Positions 36,567 to 49,000 of a stretch of 64,000 nucleotides of DNA are shown in pieces. Under the pieces are notes generated by a model. It saw only the letters and a program-made list of their open reading frames with translations. It made no database searches and was not told the origin of the DNA. Numbering within the stretch: position 1 is the first letter of the stretch; each line of letters starts with the position of its first letter. Source of the DNA: Pegea sp. RAD2-039 (Eukaryota > Chordata > Thaliacea > Salpida > Salpidae); the NCBI GenBank assembly GCA_034620365.1, contig JAQGEQ010000011.1, forward strand, positions 372,001-436,000, written 5' to 3'. A program made the position numbers and the translations under genes.

Positions 36567-38428
36567 CTCATGGCTACTTATATACACGTAGTCAGTAAAG
36601 TACCTAACTAGGTTAACTTATATAAAAAACCAATTGTATTCTCCTTACATGCTGCAAAATCCATGAAAAAATTGAATTTATTAAACAACTTAAACTTTAT
36701 TTTATTTTGATAAACATTTTAATACTTGAATTTATTTTTCTATCTTATTAAAGTTAACCTACTCTAAAATAAATCTTTATTTAATTACATAACTCTTGAA
36801 ACAAACTCTTGCACTTGTTATTTCACAGGAAAGAAAAACAATCTCTGAAATAAAATCAAACGTTTTAAAACAACCTCTATTTTCTGTTTTCATTTCTGAA
36901 ATTATTTACTTATTATATATTTTTGTATAGAAACTACAATACAGTTGTTTACAGAAACTAATGATAAGTTTAGGCGTGATTTAAAAAGTTTTTAATTTTT
37001 CAAAAAAAAGACTTCTAATTGTTTAATCTTTAATTTTGTTTGCAGAAAACCTAAAGCTATATTTCTAAGTAAAAGATGTAAAAGTTTGTTTTAATATTAG
37101 TCAAACTGTCTGAGTAACACTATTTTGAAAATATTATTCAGGTAAATTTTTGAAAAAATAGAATTAAATGACAAAACAGTAAATTTAACTTACTTTTTTA
37201 TCAATAGTGCTAAAAGTAAAAATGCAAACTTTTCCTTACATCAAATCTTTATTGAAAATGGTTTCTTAATAAGATAAGTCTTATACAGTTTCCAAAACAT
37301 ATTTATCTGTTATTAACTTGAAGATAATTGTTAAAATTACCGGATGTTAATTTTTTACGTAAATACAAAATTAGTTTTGCAAATCACCGTACTATGTTAA
37401 ATATGATATTTAATCTTTACTGCTGAGTTTAATTCAATTTGATTCAATCATACATGGCTGTCAAGCAGCAAAAGTATACTTTAATAATTCGAAATATTAT
37501 TAAATTTTAGCTTAAATGATCCACAGATGCTAGTGAATGAATAATTTTTTTAATCTTTTCAGTCAGCATTTGTTGAATTTCGTAAACTTATGAAGGTAAT
37601 TACAATTTTTTTTAATTCTATAATGAGGATGGTACACTTTTTATCTGCCAGCGAAATTTGAAGTTATTAATTTTTCTTGAACAGTAATATAGAACGTAAA
37701 ATATTAATACATTTCAAACTTTAATTTCGAAAAAAGTTTTTTATTGTTCATTAATTAATGATTTTTCCCAAAATTATATATATAACTACATAAATACGTA
37801 TTGTTTTATCCAATTATAAATTTCATCTGTTTTGTCTGTGAGTTTTCAGCATAGACCAAATTTAATTTTTTATTTAGCAATATATATGTAGAAATTTAAT
37901 AAAATAAAGATAGTTTGATAGCTTACAGATTTTATTAAACAAACTATTACACCGTCAAAACGTCTAACTTTTATAAAAATAAGAAAGAAAAACGATTCAC
38001 TCCATCACCAGGCTTTGGAAATATATTTTAGTTTGATTTGGAAACAAGTATTTCAAAATAAACATTGATTTAACTTAAATGGCAAAACAAAATATATTAA
38101 AAATGTTCCTCATCTGCTTGCCAAAAATGTAAAACTTTCTGATGTCTTTGATCTTTTCATTCTAGGATTAACATCATTGTATAAAAATAAATAGCAGCAA
38201 ATAAAATTACAATTTTCCCATGTAAGTAACACTGTAAAAACATTTAAGCCAGCTATAAAATTCTATTTAACCAGCGTATTTTAAAGAAATAATTTATCAA
38301 TCAAAACTGGTGGGATTGGATTGGAAACTAAACAAAAAGCACATAAAACTCATCATATGTAGGTCTGAGATACTTTGCAATTTAAAAAAGATTGATTTTT
38401 TCCAGTTAAGCTTTCAACTAAATAATCT
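36567..38428. other. Intergenic and NAV 3'UTR/downstream region
   Basis: AT-rich sequence with no coding exon recognised. NAV 3'UTR should occupy its right part; the first AATAAA on the minus strand past the stop is at about 37931-37936. If the NAV reading frame continues through the alternative donor discussed in the findings, an additional terminal exon would lie here. Confidence 0.5.
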
Positions 38429-38801
38429 TTACCTTATATTTACATTATTACTATTTACAATATCGCTTTTCCGAGCAGTAAGTGCAGAATGTCGTTGCCA
38501 AACCGGCGTCTCCTTCATATCATTACATTCTAAACTGATTTCAGTTACTACTTCTCCGTTTTTCAATCGAGTCATGGTTGATCTTTGACAAGCTTGTGAA
38601 TACCTTCGATTGTCAGATGGTTCAGGTCGTGGAGGAATTGGTGGTGGAGAAAGAGATTTTTGTGTTGAAATGTTAAACAGCTCATCTCTTGGGCTTAACG
38701 TCATGTCTTTGGGAGGAACTGGAGGACCATCATTGCTACATGAGATGGTTTTAAGTCGTAGACTAAAGTCTTTACCCATTTCACTGCTGTTCCATGGGAA
38801 G
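38429..38801 (-). other. NAV terminal exon with SH3-ligand motifs
   Basis: After NFPWNSSE the tail diverges from vertebrate NAVs. It contains DGPPVPPKD and SPPPIPPRPEPS, both PxxPx[K/R] class II SH3 ligands, and a Ser/Thr-rich, basic end. It closes ATA-AGG-TAA. The last codons contain AG|GTAAAG, which could also be read as a splice donor. Confidence 0.8.
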
Positions 38802-41800
38802 CTACCAAACAAACAAAAAGGTTTTAATACTATCGAGTTGTTATAACTACATTACAATATATCTAAATTACTTCTAATTACTATCTGCTAAAAATTAAAT
38901 ATCTAGCTTCAATTTTGGCTCTAATTCAAACCTAATTACTCAAGAATAATTTAAAATCTAATTTAGATCGAGAATTTTATTAACAATAAAACGAAGTAAA
39001 ATTTAGATTGATGAGAACGAATTCAATTGTAAAGCAATTCAAAGGATGTATCTATCTACCAATTTTGTTCGAACTATTTGTATAGTAATCACTACAAATT
39101 GAAACTAATGAAAAAGCAATTTCAAATATGCAAAAACTATTTGCCAAATTGTTAACAAACTGTTTCTGTAAACTAGTTCAACTCTTAATAAAGTTTAGAT
39201 ATTTTACTTTACTTACCCTAAGATGTCTTTTAACTAAACTAATATCAGATTATTAAATTTCCATTAACAAGAAACAAATTAATCAATTATAAGAAACTTT
39301 AATTTTTACAGAAACTTACTTTTTTATCACCCAGCTTGTTGGATCTACCCATTTTGTTATATTTTCTTCATATTTCTCTTTATTTGAAGACATAAAACGC
39401 CTCAAAGCAGCAGATACAAACGGCACAATAATTGAATTCCACGTTTTGATGAACCAATGACATGATGAGGTGAATTGCAGAGGACAAGAAGTAAAAACAT
39501 GAGGAGCTGAAGAAATTTCAAAAAATATTAAATCATTTATTCAAATTTCTGAATATTAAATGTATATTCTTTTTTAATCCAATTTTTATTAACAATCAAC
39601 TGAAAGAAGTAAAACTTTGAGTTAGATAGATGATTCATTATGGATTACTTGTAAAATTGGATTAGTTAAAATATAAAATTTCAGTTCTAATGTCTGAGTT
39701 TTAGGATTTCTAACAACGCATGTCTAAGAGAAAAAAATCTAATATGATTAGAAGAGGGTTGAAGCTATCATCGTAACTACATCTATTACATAAATCGATA
39801 AACTAATATTGCTACTTTAACTACATCGGAAAATCAGTTTGTATGAAATTATATTTAAATTTTTCTACTAGTTTCTCTTGTGGTCGCTAAAATTTGATAT
39901 ATTACTTCAAAACATAAGTATGAGCTGCTTCGAAAGCTTTCACCAACGACACAAACATGAAAACTAAAAAAAGCTTTCAAAAACTCACCGATTGTAGCAT
40001 CTTGCATTTGATAATTCTCAAGACTACGGTTAATATGATGCCAACAAAGTGGGAGCCATGTGACGATGCGCAGAATATTTTGAAAATCAGCTTCTTCAGC
40101 ACATGATCTGCTGAAGATTTCATTTTCTATAGCACTTCTTCTGTTGATTATAAAAATGATAAGGTTAAAACAAAATTTGAAGAAGCAAACTTTGTTGATT
40201 GTAAACAATAAATCATTTGCTTACGATTAATCACACAAATTATGATTTAGTTAATTTTCTTTGGGAGGTTTCAGTTCAACAGTTTTACTTGCTTGAATTT
40301 ACAACATAGTTCCTTGACTGATAAAAAGACTGATGATATACTAGTCAAATATTGTTTTATTGAATTATCCAAACAAGTTGGCAATTAAAAGTAAATTTCA
40401 ATGACACTTTTAACGTATATTTTATCCAATTAAAATTTGCTTATACGCAAACTATACACATCACAAAAAAGAAAGGTTTTTTGCAAAACGATAGTGGAAG
40501 GTACTGATTTACAATGTTTGGTTAGAACATACAAACATAGTTTTTATTACACTATAAAAGGATAACGCACATTTTTTGGATAAATTTAATTAAAATCACA
40601 GTTAGTTTAAAATTATTTAAAAACTCAAAATATAAATTCTGGTTTGATGCAAGATTTAAACAAGCATCATTTACTTTCATCAACGTTTGTTTCATTAACT
40701 TTGTATTTGGTAATAACTTGAAGATGTTTGTCATGTTCAATAGAGCAAAAAAAATCGTCTTATAATGTTGTTAAAGTGCGAAAGTGTTTTATTAATGTTT
40801 ACTCTCAAGCCATCAACTCATGCTAGTATCACGGCAAGATTTGTCGGCTTTTCGGATTACATTTCTTTATTTTAGTTACAATATTACACAAAAGTGCTTA
40901 CTTAAAAAAGGTTTCCTGTTAAACTAACCTAATTTCTGTTTAGTGAGGTTTGGTAAAAACGTAAATCTAAAAAGTTGATTTAAACGTTTTTATGCTCAAT
41001 TAATAATTTATACCTGAGATTAGTTTAGCCATATAACGCAACAATCCTGGTAAATTATGAGAACTGCTATAAGCAAGATTTTTTAAAAGTCATTTAACCG
41101 TGAGTGGTATTCATAAAATAAATAAAATCAATTTTATTTTAAAAAAATTGTTAAAATTTTCCATAGTACTTTAAACAAAACTTCTTTTTCATCTTCAAAA
41201 GTAAATAACAAACCTTAAAAAACGAGCAAGAAAATCTTTAGCATGAGGACTGGTATTTAAACAGGAAATCCAGGAGAAATTGTTGGACAAGTTATTTGTG
41301 TTCTCAATCTTACTTTGCAAACTTGTGCCTGAATAAAGAAAGTATGAGAAAAATGAAATATGTTGATCGAAGAAAATATTTGATGTGAATTTTTCAAACA
41401 TTAATCAAATCATAAAAGCACGAGAATGTTCAATACTTAATTAAAAAACTTCAATTCAGGTTTAATTAAAAATAGAGATTTATTTTGTTTGGCTGGCATT
41501 CTAAGCTTATCAATCATGAAAAGTAAACTTTCAACCATAGCCTCACACTCAAAACTTTCACTTACATATTACAAAAGGCTTAGGACCAGTATCTCCGAGT
41601 TCAGTTAATGGTAGAAAAATATCGTTCAACATTCTAGATTTTGTCGGGCAATTTTCAACTATTAATACAGTTGGTGGAATGGAGTCGAGCTTGCTATGTG
41701 AGGAATTTGCAATTTGGCGATAACGTTCAGCCAAGTCTTTAATGTAGTCGCATAAGCCCTGTAAACAAGCTCTCGTTAATTCTCTTATCAAATAATCAAG

Positions 41801-44800
41801 CTAGTAATTTGTTTGAAGTTATCAAAGCTTGTTATTTACAAAATTAAAGTCTATTTATAAATCAAACCTTTTCTCCACTAGCTTTAACATCATAGATAAA
41901 AACGGCATCATCGAAAGTCAATGATTTTCGTGCACGATTTAATAAGAATTGGGCGAAACTGCAAAAACCAGAAGTTTACTGTTTAGTTTTTCAATTAATA
42001 TTTTAAGATTATCTGTGTGCTCATTCTTTAGTTGATAAAATTATTTTATAATTATTTGGTAGTGACTTAAATAGTAAAACATAATCATCAATACTAGCTT
42101 TGTATTTTAGAAAAATCGTAAGAATCGAATAATGAGTCCTAAAAGGTTTTCATTTTGGATTTAAATCCTCTTGACAGATAATCTGACCTTTCTATCAGTT
42201 TCAAGACGTGTATAAACTCCTTTCAGTAAAGGTTGCATCAAATTTAGAGAAAAAGACTAATCGATACTTTAGTGTGCTTTTAGAATAAATTATTTGCTGC
42301 AATTTATGGAAAACAAAAGTTTGATTAATTTTCCGTGGAATCCTTTCATGAGACTCCTTAAATGACTGAGCTTATAGTTATGAGAGATAAAATTCTAAAT
42401 ATATCAGAGTCCTGCTGGTTTGCTTACAATCAAACAGTTTAGATTAGATTGGTGCTGAATCTAGTGTAGAATCAGTCAAATTTTTAAAATGAAAATATAA
42501 ATCATGAAAACTATGTAGACAAATAATTTTTTATTTAAACAAAGTTCATCTAATACGAAAAATTGTTCCTTCTCTCGTGCTATAAATTGCTGTACTGATT
42601 TTTTGAGAGATTAAGTGACTTTTAGCGAGGTAATCATAATAGAACCAACTTTTTGAGGCAAAATATTTGTTAATTAATAACGATAATAATCTGCAAGTAT
42701 GTTTAATAACTAAATTTGAACCTTTAATAGCAACTTGCAAATTAAGTTCAATACTGGCAGTTATTTAAAGTTCTTCTAACAGTAGTATAAAAGTCATCTG
42801 AAACTTAAAGTTGATAAAATTATAAATGTAAAGCTTACGTAAATAATTTGAGGTAGTGTGGTTATAGTGCAACTTTAAGAGATAAAAATTTATGATAAAA
42901 TATATTTTAATACTAAAAACATTAAAAAAGCATGAAATGTGATATTGATGTCCCAAATAAAATTTAACAAGCAAAGATTTTTTTGAAATAGATTCTATAA
43001 TTTTCTCACCTTTTAGCAAGAAAGGTTTTTCCCGAACCAGTAGGACCATATAACATAATCTGTTTCTTTTGAAGTAAGTTTAGAACGTATCGTTGAACCA
43101 CATTTTTTGGAATGAGAGTTTTAAACGATAGTAAATCCAAAGCAGCACTTGCTCCATCTGATTGAATCAATTAACAGTTTATTACTTAATCGATTATCAA
43201 ATTTTTACAATTTGTTTTTCTCTTGGTGGTCTAAAAACATTATTTGAATTTATTAATTGAAAGTATGAAGACAGTTACTCAACTAACGTTAAAAATTTTT
43301 ATGATAAAAGATACAGTAAAATTATCAGTTAAAATAATAAACCTTTTAGTGAAATATTGATGCTGTCCACATTTCCAACAATAAATGCACAAGGCAGTAA
43401 CTGAGGAGGCTGAGTTCCAGGCATGCGAGTTTGTTCTCCAACTTGATAAAAAGCGATGCTAGAACTAGACAGACCTAGGCGTGACTCGCCGTCCACACAG
43501 AGACAATATTCCTATAAAAAGCAAATTTCAAAAGTTATTTAAAGCTCAAAATGATGGCTTTCAAAGAGAAATAATTAAATTTTTTTACTAGACGTCAATG
43601 AAAGAAAAGATCAATCATACAATCCAGGGATATACTTTTAAGCTTTCAGTATTTGTCAAAAAAATTCCATTAGCAAGTTGTGCAACGAGAAAATATTTAT
43701 GATATGAATTACATTTATGGTGAGAAATTATCGTTTTTAGTGAACGATCTATTTGAGAAATGAAATAAGCGCAGTTTCTAACCGTGAAAATATTACACGT
43801 CATTCTATCTAGTTCATCCCAGGTTATATTTCGTGCAACAGGTAAAGAGCCAATCACAGTTGAGTTTTCACGACGTTGTTGATATCCCCCAAGTGAATTG
43901 AGAGTTATAGGAGCAGAAGACTTTTGTGTCTTTTTACTATTTGGTGATGAGATAACAAACCGAATTGACGAGCCGTTGCTATCGAATGAAACTAAACTTC
44001 TGAACTTGTTGCTGTCTATTTAAAAAATAAACCCATCTATAATTTACATTAACAAAATACCAAAAGATACAGAATTTGGTAACCTTCTTTATAACTCAGT
44101 CAAATAATGCTGATAGCTAATTAAGGTTTATTACGTTAACTCTTCATCTAAAGTATATTTTATTAATTCTATTTATAGTACTACTCTATGATTTAAAATA
44201 ATTTTATTTTAAAAGTGATAAATCTAAATAATTATTTTAAAATTCAAAGTACCTAGGTGCATGTGTTTAATTACATTATTTGGAATTAAGTTAGATTCAT
44301 TCATTGATGATATCCTAGGTATTGGTGATCCTTCATTAGGAGTGGTCATTGGAGAAAGATGAAGTCCAAAACTTGAAACTGAAGACGCTGCAGAGGTAAA
44401 AATGGGAGAATGGTCGCGATCAGAGAATTTTCGTGTCATAGAAATCTCTTTGGTTTCTGAACAAGCTTGTAATCTTTCATTCTCCATCCGAAGTAGATGC
44501 ATCTCATGCTGGAAGCAGAAAATAAGTTTAAAATAACACTGCTAAGGTTGAATATCTTTAGTATCAAACCTGCATCTGTTCGACTTGATCTTGCAACTGA
44601 TGCAATTGATGTTGCGACATAAGTGCATCTAACTTAACATCAGTGAGTTTTCTTTCTTTCTCCTGTACTAGTTGCAGCATCTCGTTGTATGCTTGAACAT
44701 CTACAGATGTTGCTTGCTCAAGTGATCTGAAAAAGAATATCATAAATAATTAAAAGCGGTTTGGTTTACTGATGTGAAAAAAACTGAGAAAAGTTTGTGA

Positions 44801-46076
44801 AAAGATGTCGGTAGAAGCTGAGTTTCAAAGCTCTGTCTATCTCTTAGTATTGATTTATCCTTTTGTTCACAATAATTTCAACTCAAACTGCTTTAAACGT
44901 GTCACTAGTGCCTGCTGAAGCTTAGTAAACCCATTTGATGTAACGAGAAAGCTTTAAGTATAGTTCACTTAGATAGTTGCAAAGTTTTCGGGTTAAGTAT
45001 GTAATGCAAGCTATAAGAATTCAAAGTATTTACGCGCCACACTAATGTCGTTTTCAGCTGTTTGCTTATATCTCCGTTGTTTGTTTGATTTTTCACGTCA
45101 ATTATAGAACCGAAATTTTATTTGTTTCATTTTAGTTTTAAAATTGTAATTTAAAGCAAACACAAAAAAAGCTTACTGTGTAGTACAAAAGTTCGTGTGA
45201 GTAGATTGAGTCGGTGATATATAGTAAACATCATCTGTGTTATCACATTCATGAATACCACTTGATTGTGAAGATTTTGTACTCCGTGAAAAAGCTGATT
45301 TAATTGGCAGCTGCTTTAAACAAACATTCACTTATTTTACTAAATAAAAACAAACGCATTAAAATTCCTTTTTTTTTGCCTAATTGTACAAAAATCTTTG
45401 AACAAACATTTTAGATAGATTTCAACCGGCCTTACAGCATCAAGTTTAAAAAAATCATCGATAGAAAAATATGGAAAATTTTTAAGGAAGTCCCAAATTA
45501 AGAATGTTGTCAGAAGATAATCCCCAATAAAACGAACAAACATCAACAAGCTCTTTAGTTTGTCAGAGTCATCTATAACTCGTTAAATTTACGACTACCC
45601 TCTTCATATATTTACCCATCTCTTTCTTTTATTATTCTTCATATCTCCTTCCATACTAGTCGCAGAGCTTGATGAAGACACGCTAGAATGACTTGCATGA
45701 GAACTCATGGAAGATAAACTTCCTGAAGATACTCTTTTGTCTCTATCTGCTGCTCCAACTACAATCAATGAAATCTTTTAAAAATTGCTGAAAGCATTTA
45801 TCACGTGATCAAATCAAGATTACCTGCAGATTGTCTTCTTGCTGCAATAATGCTCGCTGAGTAATTACTACAAGGTACCCGTGGGCTTACTTCAGGAGAT
45901 AGCGAAGCCTCGCAAAGTGGTGACGTCACTCGCAAAGGTTCATGAGAAGATGAAAGAAACACACCTCCATTAGAGGCGCAACGTTCAGATTTTATTCGGT
46001 ATTCTTCGATCGTTTTTCGTAATTTATCAAGCTCTCGTTCTTGTGAAGGATGCCGGTGACCTCCAGAACCATCCAT
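38429..46076 (-). CDS. Neuron navigator (NAV/unc-53/sickie family), C-terminal half with AAA domain
   Basis: NAV proteins are cytoskeleton-associated regulators of axon outgrowth and cell migration. Exons are 46076-45824, 45758-45616, 45313-45177, 44726-44570, 44508-44253, 44015-43783, 43511-43343, 43157-43010, 41958-41868, 41758-41566, 41328-41214, 40140-39989, 39506-39320 and 38801-38429. They total 2607 nt (868 aa plus TAA), all phases consistent. Order: coiled coil (ELDKLRKTIEEYR), Ser-rich HASHSSVSSSSATS with basic NNKRKRW, coiled coil (KERKLTDVKLDALMSQHQLH), AAA domain with P-loop GPTGSGKT (487-494), the NAV end block (ITWLPLCWHHINR-type, TSWVIKNFPW) and a proline-rich tail. Human NAV has close counterparts (LRKTIELLKKQ, KEMKLTDIRLEALSSAHQL, GPSGTGKT, WVMDTYPW). 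The chosen ATG has a good context (GAAATGG), but the frame stays open 5' to an upstream 3' splice site, so it may be internal. The CH domain and other N-terminal parts are not in view. Confidence 0.95.
39320..44015 (-). other. NAV AAA ATPase-like domain and conserved C-terminal block
   Basis: Exons from 44015 to 39320 encode the pre-AAA fold (EYCLCVDGESRLGLSSSS, LLPCAFIVGNVDSINISLK), KTLIPKNVVQRYVLNLL and the Walker A loop GPTGSGKTFLAK. Next come the Walker B position TVLIVENC, the sensor-1-like NFSWISCLNTSP with Asn618, and FLARFLRR with the conserved arginines. The block ILRIVTWLPLCWHHINRSLE...DATIG and CHWFIKTWNSIIVPFVSAAL match the human NAV end block in order and spacing. Confidence 0.94.
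44253..46076 (-). other. NAV coiled-coil, serine-rich and basic segment
   Basis: The five exons here give SQERELDKLRKTIEEYR, then disordered Ser/Pro sequence, then RVSSGSLSSMSSHASHSSV followed by MKNNKRKRW. The latter parallels human DSVSSINSATSHSSVGS...KKKKKNW. Exon 44726-44570 holds the second coiled coil. Exon 44508-44253 continues it (HLLRMENERLQACSETKE) and then becomes Ser/Pro-rich (LHLSPMTTPNEGSPIPRISS), a typical phosphorylation-rich linker before the AAA domain. Confidence 0.9.
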
Positions 46077-49000
46077 TTCAAAAGTTATCAAATCTTTAAT
46101 AAATCTAATTCCTATCAATTTGACTCTTAATAAGATAAAAAAAAAAACTTATATAGTTTTTCTCTGATGACGAAATAAAATCTTGTTTATGATTTTCTTT
46201 CCTTAAAGATGTGATCGATGTATTGAGATTAGATAAATATTAAAGCTTCATCAGTTTCTAGCCACGTGGTAAATTATCGTAAGTGATAAGATCAAGGTTA
46301 ATGATTGCGTGTTATCAGAAAACTAAATGAATATCAACCGCTTTAACGGAAAGTTTATTGAACAACAAAGATTTTGACTTTACAATAACTTGAAAGCTAC
46401 GTTGAGATGAAGATAAAAAAGCTAAAAGTAGTTTAGATAAATAAAAATATAATTTAAAACTGAGTTATTTACGAAAAATAACATGAAAATGTCATTTGTA
46501 CAAGTATCTGATTTATGATTATTTTGCTGACTTAAGAAAAGTTGATAATTGATTTAGAAAATTGATCACATCAGTAAAAACATTAAAAAACAAAAATTAC
46601 TGATTTAGATCTAAAATTATTGAAGCTGTAAAATATATATGCAGAATCTCCTCGAATCTATGAAACTATTCAAACTAAAATATTTCAAATCAAATGCTGC
46701 CAGCAGTTTGTCTCTATAATCACTAAACAATTGTTTCCTGGACCTTTTTTTTTGAAAATTATTATTTATTAATTTCTGCAACCTAACATTCGTCTGGACA
46801 AAAAACTTTATTGAATTCCCAATTGCTCTTAGCAACATATGCGATTTACAAATTACGCTAAAGTTTGAAATAATAAAGAAAAATAAATTAACAAAAGTCA
46901 GGTCGAAAGTTTGAGCATCTTCTGCCAACAAGCGACCAAAATACAAATCAAAAGACTATTTCTATAGTAGGATAAAAAGCAATTTTAGCCAACTCTTATT
47001 GTAATGATTAATCTTAAAACTAACCTAAACTTCTGCTGAAATATCTTTGTCGAGTGCTCTTCACAGATGTTACTCAACGTTTAAAAAATGTTTAAGCTAT
47101 TCAGTAGAAAAATTGTAATTTGCCTCTTCATGTATGGACTTATCTTCAGTAGGTTCATGGTATTTATTAACATGAAATAAATTGCCAAAGTTTGTAAGGT
47201 ATGAACTCAAATAAGTTTTTATAAAAAGATAAACCTTTAACAACAGATATCTTATGAAACCTTCCATCAAAACTTGCCACAGCTTATGACTTATTTTAAA
47301 TTGAAGTTTATGGCGAAAGCATTTGTTATGGTTCCATGTAATCCTTAGCAACTCTTTTACTTTTACCAAATCTGTATAAGGAAATCAGAAATTGTTGAGG
47401 TTTACAAAGTTTCTTCTTCTGTTTGTGTGGTCTAGCCGTTGGCAATATGCTTCTTGAATCAATTTTAAAAACAGTTTAAAAAAATAAAGTACACGTCATA
47501 AAAAATAAATCTATTTACATCAACATTTATCTTGTAAGTGATTTTTTATGATTCAAATCTGTTGACTCAACTGTTATTTTACTTCTACAAAACTCCTCAA
47601 AAATTTTTTAATATTTCAAAGATTTATCACAGGTATATATGCTTTAAATATTTCCAAACCGATAACATACAGCTAACAGTAGATGTGGTTTATGTAGACA
47701 CATTTTAGGTTAATAAAAAATAGAAAAAGTAATTACCAAAAAACTATTCATTATTGAGTTTCTCACAAGTTTATACAAAAAATTATTGAGATAAACCTTT
47801 TAGAAACCGTAAACTCTATCCAACTACATAAGTTTACAGTTTTTTTCTCTTTTCAACCAAGAAATGTATTTCAGTTATACAAAAACGAAACAGTTGAAAA
47901 CTGATACCTGTGTGAAAACATCGAGTTTTGAATCAAAGTCAAAAATCTTTCATTCTTTTAAGAAGGTAAGAAAGGTACAGCAACTAAAATATGTGATGTT
48001 TACAGTAAAAACACTTTTGTTTTTATACCACTCACCCATAAATAAATCTAAAATTAATCTTCGAAAAAAATTTTAATGTGATGAAGAGATTAACTTGTTA
48101 TGTAAATATTTCGAAACTTAAAAAAATTCAAATGTTTCAGCGATTGATTTAAAAGTACATCTATAAAGTTTGATAGGAGCTCGTTGAAACAAGACAACTG
48201 GCTGACAGGCGTTGTATGGAAGATTTAATCTTCTTGTCAAAGTAATTTGCAGTGATTGTGTAACTTATCTCAAAAATGCCAGTTTCTACAAATCCTAACT
48301 TTTTGTTTTTAATTTTAACTTAAACTTAAACTATGAAGCTGAATAGTATCAGCTAACAATGTATCGACTGCTTAATGATGAGAAATGATTGGTTGCCAAA
48401 TACCAGATTTAGAATTATTAGCAAATAATTTTCTAATCTTTTAAAAATAGCAAAGATAAAATTTAAGTGAATTATTAGCTTAAACTATTAATTTACGTTC
48501 ACTAGTAGCTCTAAAGTAAAGATTAAGTTTTACTTTCAGTGGCAACCTTCTATATAGTTAAAAAATGACGAAGATTTGAGTGATAAGCCCATGCTTTCTA
48601 CAGTATTGACAAATGCGATTTGAAGTAAGTTAAACTTAAATCTTATTTCAATACATTCGGCTGTAAACTCTCAAGGCACTTGATTTTGCTCTAAAACTTA
48701 TTTGTTTGCAAAATAAACAGATGATTGAAGTGCATTTTCAATGTTACATGCTTCTACACATTTTATAGAAGTTTATAAAACACTTCTATACCTGCTAAAG
48801 TACTACACAAGATAGTAACTGATATCTCTTTTAAACCTTCATTCTTTGAAACAACTTAAATAACTTATGAAGAATGTTAAGAAAACAAAAATTGTATGTT
48901 TGTAACGTTTGGTTTTTTGAAATTGATGATGAAAGTTTTACAGTATTTTCAAAGCTGAAAAAAACATTAGTTTCTTTAAATTAATCTGAGTTGATATATA

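Noticed and set aside
46617..46946. 109-codon minus-strand frame upstream of NAV
   Set aside because: No resemblance to the NAV N-terminus, no suitable splice phase with 46076, and composition like the surrounding AT-rich DNA.
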